Shown here piece after piece: positions 1 through 7,245 of a stretch of DNA of 15,945 nt. The notes below the pieces were generated by a model. That model was given only the letters and a program-made list of their open reading frames with translations. It was not told the DNA's origin and searched no databases. This DNA comes from an uncultured Geobacteraceae bacterium (GTDB taxonomy: Bacteria > Desulfobacterota > Desulfuromonadia > Geobacterales > Pseudopelobacteraceae), in contig CAIRND010000265.1 in assembly GCA_903879825.1 (NCBI GenBank), positions 1-15,945 of the forward strand, in the 5' to 3' direction. The position numbers and the translations under genes are program-made. Within the stretch, counting starts at the first letter, position 1; every line of letters starts with the position of its first letter.

Positions 1-950
1 GTAATAAGCCAGTTCGCGCCGCTTGTTCTCATTGACGCCGCAATTACATCGCATTGCTCCTTGTTATAAGATACATGATCCGGGAAGTTAATGCTTTGAA
101 TCAGGTTGAGTCCCTGTTCGCGCAGTCCCTCAAAGAACGAACCGGGATCGGCAATACCGGCAAAGGCCAGCACAGTGCGCTCACGGCAGGCTGAAAAGGG
201 TAGGGGGGAGCCGCCGTCCAGTGGCAGCAGATCTAAGAGAGTGTGCCGGGCCACGCAGGCCGGAATTCCGCCCGTATCAGTTGTTACTGTTGCCCCTTGA
301 GGTGCGCGTGTAAAAACAACGAGGTCCGCTCTGCCTATTGCAGTGGCCGGCTCACGTAAAATCCCCGCCGGAAGTGTAAGGGTGTTACCGAAAGGTCTTT
401 CATAGTCCATCAACAGGATATTCAAGTCACGATGCAGTCGCAGATGCTGAAAACCATCATCCAGCAGGAAAATATCGGGGGAAAGCTGTTGCAGTGCTAA
501 TTGACCGGCGGCATAGCGATCCGAACCTATGACAACCATCAGTCCGCGCACCGTCGATGCCAGTAAATAAGGTTCGTCTCCGCACTCCCTGGCTCCCAGC
601 ATAATTGTGATACCATCGCTGACAACACAGGTTTGTCCTTCCAGCGCTCCCCCATAGCCACGTGAAAGTACCGCTACCTTGTACCCCCGATCCAGTAAGA
701 AACGTGCAATGTAGGCAGTTATAGGTGTCTTACCCGTTCCACCTACGGATACGTTGCCGATCGAAACCACTGGCCGCGTGAGATGGTACGTCTTGAACAC
801 GCCAATTTTGTACAGCAGCGCCCGCAATGTCAGCGTCAGCGAATATACCCATGCAAACGGCGTAAGGGACAACAGTACAAGTTTGTCAGTCACACCGGTG
901 CGAGCGCCGGAGGCAAGTTCTCGCCAATATGTGTGATATGATATGCTCAT
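1..950 (-). CDS. lpxK: Tetraacyldisaccharide 4'-kinase LpxK (3' end cut by window edge)
   Basis: LpxK phosphorylates the 4' position of the lipid A disaccharide-1-phosphate at the inner face of the inner membrane, giving lipid IVA-type precursors. I translated this frame by hand: 316 complete codons are present and the frame is still open at base 1. The family is about 330-350 residues, so only a short C-terminus is missing. A P-loop, GGTGKTP, lies at residues 70-76 after the typical SIGNVSVGG lead-in. The DDGFQH motif is at 164-169. GDEP at 124-127 and FPDH at 289-292 supply the Asp and His that correspond to known LpxK active-site residues. An N-terminal hydrophobic stretch (about 25-47) fits a membrane-associated enzyme. 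The ATG overlaps the waaA stop as ATGA (947-950), so translation is probably coupled. No frameshift was seen. Confidence 0.96.
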   Translation of the reverse strand, partial: MSISYHTYWRELASGARTGVTDKLVLLSLTPFAWVYSLTLTLRALLYKIGVFKTYHLTRPVVSIGNVSVGGTGKTPITAYIARFLLDRGYKVAVLSRGYGGALEGQTCVVSDGITIMLGARECGDEPYLLASTVRGLMVVIGSDRYAAGQLALQQLSPDIFLLDDGFQHLRLHRDLNILLMDYERPFGNTLTLPAGILREPATAIGRADLVVFTRAPQGATVTTDTGGIPACVARHTLLDLLPLDGGSPLPFSACRERTVLAFAGIADPGSFFEGLREQGLNLIQSINFPDHVSYNKEQCDVIAASMRTSGANWLI

Positions 951-2230
951 AGGTATCGGGCTATACTTTCCATGTGGCGTTCTGTTGCCCCACCGTTATC
1001 CCGCATCATCTTCAAGCCGTTCTGCCCCAAAATCCTGCGCAATTCTGCACTTGTTATTAAAGCCCGACAGGAATCTGTCAACTCTTCCGGCGAATGAATC
1101 TGGATACCGGCACCGTACTGCAGAACCAGCGCCTCTATTTCCCGGAAATTAGCCATGTGCGTGCCGAAAATGCACGGTACACCAACTGACGCCGGTTCCA
1201 GAAGGTTATGACCACCAATTGGCACCATGCTCCCACCGACAAAAGCGACATCAGCGAGCGCGTACAGGTTCATCATTTCCCCGACGGTATCAACCAGCAG
1301 TACTCCTCCACTTTGCAGGGAACTCTCAGCAGTCAGAGTTGTACGCTTCTGGTAGCGCACCCCCGCTGTTTCAAGCAGTGCAGCTATTTCTGCCGTTCGC
1401 TCCGGATGCCGGGGCACGAGGACAAGAAACAGATTGCGTATCTGTGCGGACAGCTCCTTAAACGTAGAAATAAGGTACTGATCTTCGCCTTCGCGGGTGC
1501 TGCCGGCAGTTACAACACAACAATCCTCAGGGATGGAGTAGCGTGTACGTAATTGCCCCCGTTCACTTTCACTCACCTGATGGGAGGGGATATCATTTTT
1601 AAGATTTCCGGTGACCCGGACTGTTTCAGGCCTTGCTCCAATGGCGATAATGCGCTGACTACCAACCTCAGACTGCATGCAGACCGATGAAAAACAGCGA
1701 AGGGGGGGGCGGAAAAACCAGCTAAACGAAAGGTACCGTTTGAATGAACGATCCGAGATACGGCCATTGGCCAGCAGAAGCGGAATGTGTCTATGCGCTG
1801 CTTCACGGCAAAAGTTTGGCCAGATCTCGGTTTCCATAATGATGATAACGCGCGGTTTGACTGCATGAAGAATGCTGCGGACTGAAAATAGGAAATCAAA
1901 AGGAAAGTAGAGGCAAAGATCAACTTCTGCAAATCCGGTGGCAGTTGCTTTGCCGGTTTCTGTCGTATTAGATACGACAATCGCATGGTTCGGATAGCCG
2001 CTGCGAAGTGCTTTCAGAAGAGGTCTGGCGGCAATTACTTCACCGACAGAAACGGCATGAAGCCAGATTGCTGGACGACCGGCGATCTTAGCCAGGTCGC
2101 TTTTACGAACAATGCCGAAACGCTCTGCCATGGCGAGTGGCCAGCCACGCTTTATGGAACGGTAGATGTTGAAAAGTGCGACCGGTATCAGCAGTAAGAA
2201 GGTAAGTATGTTGTAGACGAAAAAGAACAT
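947..2230 (-). CDS. waaA: 3-deoxy-D-manno-octulosonic acid (Kdo) transferase WaaA/KdtA
   Basis: This inner-membrane-anchored GT-B enzyme (family GT30) transfers Kdo from CMP-Kdo to lipid A precursor. The 427-residue length is usual for the family. A hydrophobic N-terminal anchor (about 1-22) is followed by HAVSVGE, whose E64 matches the conserved catalytic Glu. METEIWPN lies at 132-139. In the C-terminal domain, VPRHPERT, FVGGS and GGHNLLEP form the CMP-Kdo binding region. Whether it adds one, two or more Kdo units cannot be read from sequence. It starts 7 bases after the PAP2 stop with only a weak Shine-Dalgarno sequence, so it may rely on coupling. Its stop overlaps the lpxK start as ATGA. 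Placement between a lipid A phosphatase-like gene and lpxK fits the pathway. Confidence 0.96.
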   Translation of the reverse strand: MFFFVYNILTFLLLIPVALFNIYRSIKRGWPLAMAERFGIVRKSDLAKIAGRPAIWLHAVSVGEVIAARPLLKALRSGYPNHAIVVSNTTETGKATATGFAEVDLCLYFPFDFLFSVRSILHAVKPRVIIIMETEIWPNFCREAAHRHIPLLLANGRISDRSFKRYLSFSWFFRPPLRCFSSVCMQSEVGSQRIIAIGARPETVRVTGNLKNDIPSHQVSESERGQLRTRYSIPEDCCVVTAGSTREGEDQYLISTFKELSAQIRNLFLVLVPRHPERTAEIAALLETAGVRYQKRTTLTAESSLQSGGVLLVDTVGEMMNLYALADVAFVGGSMVPIGGHNLLEPASVGVPCIFGTHMANFREIEALVLQYGAGIQIHSPEELTDSCRALITSAELRRILGQNGLKMMRDNGGATERHMESIARYL

Positions 2231-2237
2231 GAATTGA

Positions 2238-2921
2238 CTATACTACCGCTGATGGTGCATCGTCCCGGTCGAGTCGCATCAGATAATATAAAGTCACTGC
2301 CGTTAAATGGACCATGCCCCACGCCCAGAGATTATCGCTTAAAAAGTGTCCGCCCTGAGTAATACGGGCAACACTCATCAGTACGCCAAAGACGAGACCG
2401 CCTGCCATCCAGAGTGCAGCTGTCCGCGGCTTCCGGCGTCTGAATATGAAGAAAGGGGCCGACAGATAGAATGCCGCTGAAGAGTGGCCGGATGGGAATG
2501 ATCGCCCCATATGTGCCACTCCTTTTTGCCAGGGATGTAAAAAAACTTTTGCACCACCGAATTGAACGATTTCCCGTGGTCGTGGCCGTCCCCAATAGTC
2601 CTTGAAAACGGAATTGACTATCAGTCCTGGTCCCAATACCAGCAGAATGACAAGGAAAAGACCTGGCCTGATCAAGTGTCGTCTCTTCTGATATATAAAA
2701 CCGAGCAGAACGGCGCCCAGACCACTTAAGCCGACGAAAAAAGAGGGGCCACGATCCAGCAGATAGAGAAGGTGCCATGGTTGCTGATCACCAATGGGCC
2801 ATTTTCCATTAATGCAGAAAGGAGCAGATACGAGCAGGTCCGCCCCGGTTGCGCCAATAATGATTGTCGCCAGCACGAGGATGGTTATCGGAATGACAAA
2901 GTCACGGATTTTGGTGCTCAT
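2238..2921 (-). CDS. PAP2-family membrane phosphatase, possible lipid A phosphatase
   Basis: This 227-residue multi-spanning membrane protein belongs to the PAP2 (type 2 phosphatidic acid phosphatase) superfamily. All three signature motifs are present: K107-x6-RP (KDYWGRPRP), PSGH at 143-146, and R186-x5-H192 followed by D196. Hydrophobic segments lie near 8-30, 61-77, 84-106, 148-160, 168-186 and 198-215. The superfamily includes lipid A 1- and 4'-phosphatases (LpxE, LpxF), undecaprenyl-diphosphate phosphatases and PgpB, and sequence alone does not choose among them. Its position between a lipid A acyltransferase and waaA favours a lipid A or Kdo-lipid A substrate, which is inference. The ATG at 2921 overlaps the upstream stop as ATGA and has AGGAG 7 bases before it. 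An in-frame ATG 24 bases upstream lacks this support. Confidence 0.88.
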   Translation of the reverse strand: MSTKIRDFVIPITILVLATIIIGATGADLLVSAPFCINGKWPIGDQQPWHLLYLLDRGPSFFVGLSGLGAVLLGFIYQKRRHLIRPGLFLVILLVLGPGLIVNSVFKDYWGRPRPREIVQFGGAKVFLHPWQKGVAHMGRSFPSGHSSAAFYLSAPFFIFRRRKPRTAALWMAGGLVFGVLMSVARITQGGHFLSDNLWAWGMVHLTAVTLYYLMRLDRDDAPSAVV

Positions 2922-3832
2922 ATAGCTTCTCCTGCCCGTTTCCAACGGCGATGTACCCAGTACCAGTCTGCCGGGTGGGCACAGACAAAATCTTCAAGGT
3001 AACGTGCCAGTGCCTGAATATCCTGCCTTACTCCCTCATCGGAACGGTCACCACACAGGGTATACTCAGGATGAATCGTGAGTACGTGATGGTCTCCTGC
3101 ACGGTGGATGAATACCGGAACGAGTGGTACTCCTGTTTTGTGGGCGATTATTGCCGGTGCCTTGTTCGCCCAGGCTTTCCTGCCAAGAAAATCAATCGAG
3201 GCCCCATTGTCCTCAAATACCGCCTGGTCAGCCAGCATACCAATGGCGCCATCTTTCTTGATGACGCCGAGAATGGGTCGCAGGGCGGCTTTATTGTAAA
3301 TGACCTTATTGCCGTAACTCATACGCATTTTATCGACTATGGTATTCAAGAAGGGGTTGTTCTGCTGCCGGACAATGGCCCAGACATTTTCATCGAAAAG
3401 TTTTTTGAAGGATAGTGACATGAGCTCCCAATTGCCGCAATGTCCGCCAACAAAAATAAGCCCTTTATGCTTTTCACGAGCTGAACGGAGGTTCTCGCCA
3501 CCTGTCACGTCAATCGAGTCGATCAGTATGTCGCCTTTACCGTGGTAGAGTCGGCATACTTCAATAATTGAAATCCCCAGGTTGATAAATGTTGCCAGGG
3601 CAATGTCCCGTGCTGTTTCAAATTCGCCCGTCCACAAGGGGTGGCGTTTCATGAACGGGAGTGCCTGGCTGATATTGTCGATCGCAATAGCCCTGCGTGA
3701 ATGAAGAATATTGAACAAAAAGGTACCGATGTTTTTGCCGATACGGCCGGATTGACAACGGGGGAGGGCGGCTACGAGTAGAGTAAATAGATAAAAAACA
3801 ACAGCTTGAATGGCCCAGATGGTTTTATTCAT
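2918..3832 (-). CDS. LpxL/HtrB-family lysophospholipid (lipid A late) acyltransferase
   Basis: This 304-residue protein has the layout of lipid A secondary acyltransferases. An N-terminal membrane anchor (about 5-24) comes first. The HX4E catalytic motif follows in GGHCGNWE (H131, E136), then ADQAV (201-205). DWYWVHRRWK (289-298) near the C-terminus is typical of LpxL/LpxM proteins. Family members move an acyl chain from acyl-ACP onto the hydroxyl of a primary 3-hydroxyacyl chain of Kdo-lipid A. Which chain this one acylates cannot be told, so no numbered symbol is given. It starts 2 bases after the lpxB stop and its stop overlaps the PAP2 start as ATGA. It is the only late acyltransferase in the window. 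The Shine-Dalgarno sequence is weak, suggesting coupled translation. Confidence 0.92.
   Translation of the reverse strand: MNKTIWAIQAVVFYLFTLLVAALPRCQSGRIGKNIGTFLFNILHSRRAIAIDNISQALPFMKRHPLWTGEFETARDIALATFINLGISIIEVCRLYHGKGDILIDSIDVTGGENLRSAREKHKGLIFVGGHCGNWELMSLSFKKLFDENVWAIVRQQNNPFLNTIVDKMRMSYGNKVIYNKAALRPILGVIKKDGAIGMLADQAVFEDNGASIDFLGRKAWANKAPAIIAHKTGVPLVPVFIHRAGDHHVLTIHPEYTLCGDRSDEGVRQDIQALARYLEDFVCAHPADWYWVHRRWKRAGEAI
2929..2933 (-). promoter_or_regulatory. Ribosome binding site deciding the PAP2 start
   Basis: AGGAG (minus strand) lies inside the 3' end of the acyltransferase gene, 7 bases before the ATG at 2921. It fixes that start over the in-frame upstream ATG at 2945. Confidence 0.8.
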
Positions 3833-3834
3833 CG

Positions 3835-5037
3835 TTATAATCCGGGGTGTGGAGTTGTTAATGCCGCATCCCGTTGTGTGCTCAACTCAAGAGCGAGCGC
3901 GGCAACGCGTGCTGAAGCCCCGCCACTACCGAGCTTTGAACGCACGTGGGCAAGTTTGGCGACGATTGAAGCATGGTAGGTCTGATCCGTGAGTAATGCC
4001 GCTATCTCCGCACTAATCATCTCCGGGTTAGCCTCGTCCTGTATCAACTCCCGCACCATCGTTTCGCCTGCCACAATATTGCACAGTCCGATATTAGGAA
4101 CTTTTATCAGCCGTTTGGCGATCTGATAGGTAAGCGGCGAGAGTTTATAGATGATCACCATCGGTGTCCCCACCAGGGCTATTTCAAGGGTAACCGTGCC
4201 GGAAACGGAAATAACGGCATCACAGGCACGGATCATGTCATGAATCCGGTCACGGGTGGTGGTGACGTCAAGACCGGCGGCCGTCAGTTGTGGCACAATA
4301 TCGTTACTGCTCAGCGTAGATGCCAGCGGTAGAATAAATTGAATGTCGGGAAACTGTTCCTTCAGTCGTGTGGCAGCGCCGATAATCACCGGCAGCAGGC
4401 GCTCTATTTCGTTGTGTCTGCTGCCGGGAAAGAGGCCGACAACTTTTCGTGCCGGATCGAGACTGAAGCTGGTCGCAGCGGTAGAGCGATCAAGCTGTAC
4501 CTGTACCAGATCGAGCATGGGGTGACCCACAAAGGTCACCGGCACTCCGGCTTTCTCATAAAATGGCGCTTCAAAGGGGAGTATTACCGCCATGTGATCA
4601 ACAAGACGTGCGATCTTTTTAACCCGTCCTTGACGCCACGCCCAAATTTGCGGGCTGATGTAATAAAGTACTTTGATTCCGGCTTTTTTGGCGACCTTAG
4701 CCAGTCGCAGATTGAAGCCGGGGTAGTCGATCAGGATCAGCAGGTCAGGGGGGGTCTGAAGAATAATCTGTTTTAGTTTTCCAAAAGCGGCGGAAATTAC
4801 GTCGAAGTGCTTAATTACCTCAACCAAACCAACGACCGCCATATCGCTTGAATCGACCAGTGTCTCAACGCCCGCTTCACGCATGCGGGCGCCGCCAATT
4901 CCAAAGAAGTGAATTCCCGGGACAAGCGTATTGGCCTCAGATACGAGTGCGGCGCCATAGATATCTCCAGAGGCTTCGCCAGCCACAATCATGATGCGAC
5001 GTCTGCTATTCACGGGGTGAGGGGTGTTATCCTGCAA
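3835..5037 (-). CDS. lpxB: Lipid-A-disaccharide synthase LpxB
   Basis: LpxB (GT19) joins UDP-2,3-diacylglucosamine and lipid X into the beta-1,6 disaccharide backbone of lipid A on the cytoplasmic face of the inner membrane. Visible landmarks are VAGEASGD (18-25), GIGGARM (46-52), ILIDYPGFN (101-109) with the conserved Asp, GLFPGSRHNEIERLLP (201-216), and SGTVTLE followed by GTPMVIIYK. The C-terminal PNIGLCNIVAGE segment is characteristic. The 400 residues are slightly longer than the about 380-390 usual for the family. The listed start is TTG at 5037, with GAG six bases upstream, overlapping gnnB by 11 bases. A GTG at 5013 would give 392 residues and a more typical N-terminus but lacks a well-spaced Shine-Dalgarno sequence. 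The start is therefore uncertain; the identity is not. Confidence 0.96.
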   Translation of the reverse strand: MQDNTPHPVNSRRRIMIVAGEASGDIYGAALVSEANTLVPGIHFFGIGGARMREAGVETLVDSSDMAVVGLVEVIKHFDVISAAFGKLKQIILQTPPDLLILIDYPGFNLRLAKVAKKAGIKVLYYISPQIWAWRQGRVKKIARLVDHMAVILPFEAPFYEKAGVPVTFVGHPMLDLVQVQLDRSTAATSFSLDPARKVVGLFPGSRHNEIERLLPVIIGAATRLKEQFPDIQFILPLASTLSSNDIVPQLTAAGLDVTTTRDRIHDMIRACDAVISVSGTVTLEIALVGTPMVIIYKLSPLTYQIAKRLIKVPNIGLCNIVAGETMVRELIQDEANPEMISAEIAALLTDQTYHASIVAKLAHVRSKLGSGGASARVAALALELSTQRDAALTTPHPGL

Positions 5038-6121
5038 GCGATTCTCGAATAGTCTGTGCTACCAGTCGGACGGATTCTTCAGGCATTTCCGGGTAAACCG
5101 GCAGTGACATGCAGCGACGTGAGACATCTTCTGCGACCGGAAGAGTGATGCCAGCATATGCTTCAGCAAAGACATCTTGTTTGTGGAGTGGAATGGGGTA
5201 ATAGACCGCAGACGAAATCTGCTTTTCAGACAGTTTAGCCATGATAACATCACGATGGTCCGTCAGTACCGTGTATTGATGGTACACGTGGATTCCTACA
5301 TTGTCCTCATGCGGAACGGTGACAATATCGTTCAGCAGTTCGGAATATAGATGTGCGACACGGCGCCTACCGCTGTTGAATTCATCAATGCGTTGCAGTT
5401 TGACCCTCAGTATAGCGGCCTGAATGTCATCAAGGCGGCTGTTGTAGCCAATCACGCTGTGGTGATAGCGTACGCGGCTGCCATGATTGCGCAGTACCTT
5501 AATCTGCTCTGCCAGTTCATCAGTCGCACAGGTGATCAATCCTCCGTCACCGTAGCAGCCCAGGTTCTTGCTGGGAAAAAAGCTGAAACATCCAAGTGGT
5601 CCAATAGTTCCGGTCATCGTTCCATCAATCGCCGCGCCAAATGATTGCGCACAGTCTTCAATCAGCAACAGATGGTGTTTGTCGCAGATCGCTTTGATTG
5701 GTGCCATGTCTGCTGGCTGACCGAAAATATGTACCGGAATTATCGCTTTTGTGCGTGGAGTAATCGCAGCCTCAATCAAAGCCGGGTCAATATTGAATGT
5801 TTTTGGATCGATATCAACGAAAACCGGAGTAGCGCCGGCATAGCAAATTGCTTCAGCGGTGGCGATAAAGGTAAAGGGGCTGGTAATTACCTCGTCACCA
5901 GGCTTGATGCCGGCCGCAAGAATGGCGAGTTGCAGCGCATCGGTGCCGGAAGCGCATGATATGGCATGCTTGGCGCCCAGATACGCAGCAGTTTCCTGCT
6001 CGAAAGAGGTGACATTTGGTCCCAGGATAAACTGGCAACTTTCAATTGCACCAAGCACCGCCCGATCAATCTCCGCTTTCAACTCGTGGTACTGCGTCTT
6101 CAAATCTACCATTGGTATCAT
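5027..6121 (-). CDS. gnnB: PLP-dependent sugar aminotransferase, GnnB-type (UDP-GlcNAc3N synthesis)
   Basis: This is a DegT/DnrJ/EryC1/StrS-family aminotransferase of 364 residues. It begins PMVDLKTQY, as sugar 3- or 4-aminotransferases do. It has the cofactor-binding SGTDAL (58-63), EDCAQSFGA (155-163) with D156 for the pyridine nitrogen, and FFPSKNLGCYGDGG (181-194) with K185 as the PLP Schiff-base lysine. The family installs amino groups on nucleotide-linked keto-sugars, usually from glutamate. Its place beside a Gfo/Idh/MocA oxidoreductase between lpxA and lpxB matches GnnB of Acidithiobacillus ferrooxidans, which aminates UDP-3-keto-GlcNAc to UDP-GlcNAc3N. That specific role is inferred from context. 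The ATG at 6121 has AAAGG 7 bases upstream. A 185-base gap carrying a palindromic repeat separates it from gnnA. A role in O-antigen sugar synthesis is the main alternative. Confidence 0.88.
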   Translation of the reverse strand: MIPMVDLKTQYHELKAEIDRAVLGAIESCQFILGPNVTSFEQETAAYLGAKHAISCASGTDALQLAILAAGIKPGDEVITSPFTFIATAEAICYAGATPVFVDIDPKTFNIDPALIEAAITPRTKAIIPVHIFGQPADMAPIKAICDKHHLLLIEDCAQSFGAAIDGTMTGTIGPLGCFSFFPSKNLGCYGDGGLITCATDELAEQIKVLRNHGSRVRYHHSVIGYNSRLDDIQAAILRVKLQRIDEFNSGRRRVAHLYSELLNDIVTVPHEDNVGIHVYHQYTVLTDHRDVIMAKLSEKQISSAVYYPIPLHKQDVFAEAYAGITLPVAEDVSRRCMSLPVYPEMPEESVRLVAQTIRESLAG

Positions 6122-6162
6122 GATATAGCCTTTCGGAATGAGAGAGTGGGAAAGCCATTATT

Positions 6163-6281
6163 CCAATTCCATATCAAAGCGGCATCTTCGTTGGCTCGTC
6201 TTCGGCTCCTTAACATACTGAATGTATGCCATCGTCGCCTCAATCCTCGCCGCCTTGATGTCATCTTTGATCTAGAATCGG
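6163..6281. repeat. Palindromic MITE/REP-like element between gnnA and gnnB
   Basis: This 119-bp sequence has imperfect terminal inverted repeats: 6163-6179 against 6265-6281, with 14 of 17 positions matching when one is reverse-complemented. A second inverted pair lies inside, 6173-6183 against 6249-6259 (10 of 11). At the exact centre, CATAC (6214-6218) and GTATG (6224-6228) flank a TGAAT loop. TATT flanks both outer ends (6159-6162 and 6282-6285) and could be a 4-bp target duplication, though chance is possible for such a short AT-rich word. There is no transposase and no T-run, so it is neither an autonomous insertion sequence nor a terminator. The symmetry suggests a dispersed non-autonomous repeat, but copy number in the genome cannot be seen here. 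On the minus strand it holds a 24-codon ATG frame (6232-6158), which I do not call as a gene. Confidence 0.7.
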
Positions 6282-6306
6282 TATTACATCTTCAAGTTTG
6301 TGGAAA

Positions 6307-7245
6307 TTACTGCCTACCAAGAGCCACATTTATCTTAAGCGCTGTTTCCAGAGCCATTCGTCCGTCACGTCCGCTTACCTTGGGCTCTTTTCCCTCTCGA
6401 ATAGCTGTGAGAAATGACAGGATCTCATTTCGCAATGCGTCAGCCTCACCGAGCTCCCGCTCTTCAACCTTTACGTTGGGCACTCCAGGAAAAAGTTCGC
6501 CAACACCCTGTTGGGCGATCAGCATTTTACGGTTCTGAAAGTCGAGGGTTATATATGCGTTGCGCTGGAAGATCCGCATTTTCCGCTCGCTTTTGAGGCT
6601 GATGCGACTGGCGGTGACATTGGCAACGCAACCGTTTTCAAATAGAATGCGGGCGTTGGCGATATCTTCCTCTCCGGTAAATACCGGTGCACCAACTGCA
6701 TCAACCCGCTCTACCGGTGATTTGACAATATGCTGAATAATTTCGATGTCATGAATCATCAGGTCGAGAACCACGTTGACATCAGTACCACGCGGTTTAA
6801 ATGGGGCGATACGAACCGACTCAATGAAAATTGGCTGCTGAAGTACGTCGTCGAGTGCCTGTAGAACCGGGTTAAAGCGCTCGAGGTGCCCAACTTGAAA
6901 CACTACCTTATGCTTATCCGCCAGTGCGATGAGTTCGTCAGCTTCTTCAATAGTGACGGTAATCGGCTTTTCAATCAGGACATGCACTCCGGCAGCGAGA
7001 AAATCGCGTGCCACGGTGTAATGATACTGCGTAGGAACAACAACGCTGACAGCATCGACACTGCCGATCAAATCACGATGATCGCTGAATGCGGATGTTC
7101 CCAGCGCTAAGGCGATCTCTGCCGCACGTTTTGGATCATTATCCACCACACCGACCAGTTCAACATCCGGCAGAGCGGCATATTTCTGGGCATGAAAGTT
7201 ACCCAGGTACCCTACTCCAATAACGGCAGTCCTGAGCACGCTCAT
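6307..7245 (-). CDS. gnnA: Gfo/Idh/MocA oxidoreductase, GnnA-type UDP-GlcNAc 3-dehydrogenase
   Basis: This 312-residue NAD(P)-dependent oxidoreductase has an N-terminal Rossmann fold (VIGVGYLG, 8-15) and the family EKP motif (92-94). It also has GHLERFNP (119-126) and DLMIHDI (161-167), which carries the His-Asp pair expected at the active site. The C-terminal alpha/beta domain is complete. GnnA of A. ferrooxidans oxidises the 3-hydroxyl of UDP-GlcNAc so that GnnB can aminate it. The neighbourhood lpxA-gnnA-gnnB-lpxB supports the same role here, by inference. I chose the ATG at 7245, which overlaps the lpxA stop as ATGA with GGGA about 10 bases upstream. An ATG at 7254 would add three residues but sits too close to that GGGA. 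Other nucleotide-sugar or inositol dehydrogenases share the fold. Confidence 0.88.
   Translation of the reverse strand: MSVLRTAVIGVGYLGNFHAQKYAALPDVELVGVVDNDPKRAAEIALALGTSAFSDHRDLIGSVDAVSVVVPTQYHYTVARDFLAAGVHVLIEKPITVTIEEADELIALADKHKVVFQVGHLERFNPVLQALDDVLQQPIFIESVRIAPFKPRGTDVNVVLDLMIHDIEIIQHIVKSPVERVDAVGAPVFTGEEDIANARILFENGCVANVTASRISLKSERKMRIFQRNAYITLDFQNRKMLIAQQGVGELFPGVPNVKVEERELGEADALRNEILSFLTAIREGKEPKVSGRDGRMALETALKINVALGRQ

Noticed and set aside
1573..1986. Minus-strand frame of 137 codons inside waaA
   Set aside because: It is a shifted-frame shadow of waaA. The waaA frame carries the conserved METEIWPN and catalytic Glu.
2332..2778. Minus-strand frame of 148 codons inside the PAP2 gene
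   Set aside because: It is a shifted frame of the same strand as the PAP2 phosphatase, whose three motifs are intact, and it has no independent signal.
6163..6281. Complete insertion sequence, tRNA or CRISPR repeat at the gnnA-gnnB gap
   Set aside because: There is no transposase, no cloverleaf with an anticodon and no regularly spaced repeat-spacer units. Only a single palindromic unit is present.
5966..6538. Plus-strand open frame of 190 codons crossing the gnnA-gnnB gap
   Set aside because: It overlaps gnnB and gnnA antisense and runs through the palindromic repeat. No ribosome binding site or domain supports it.
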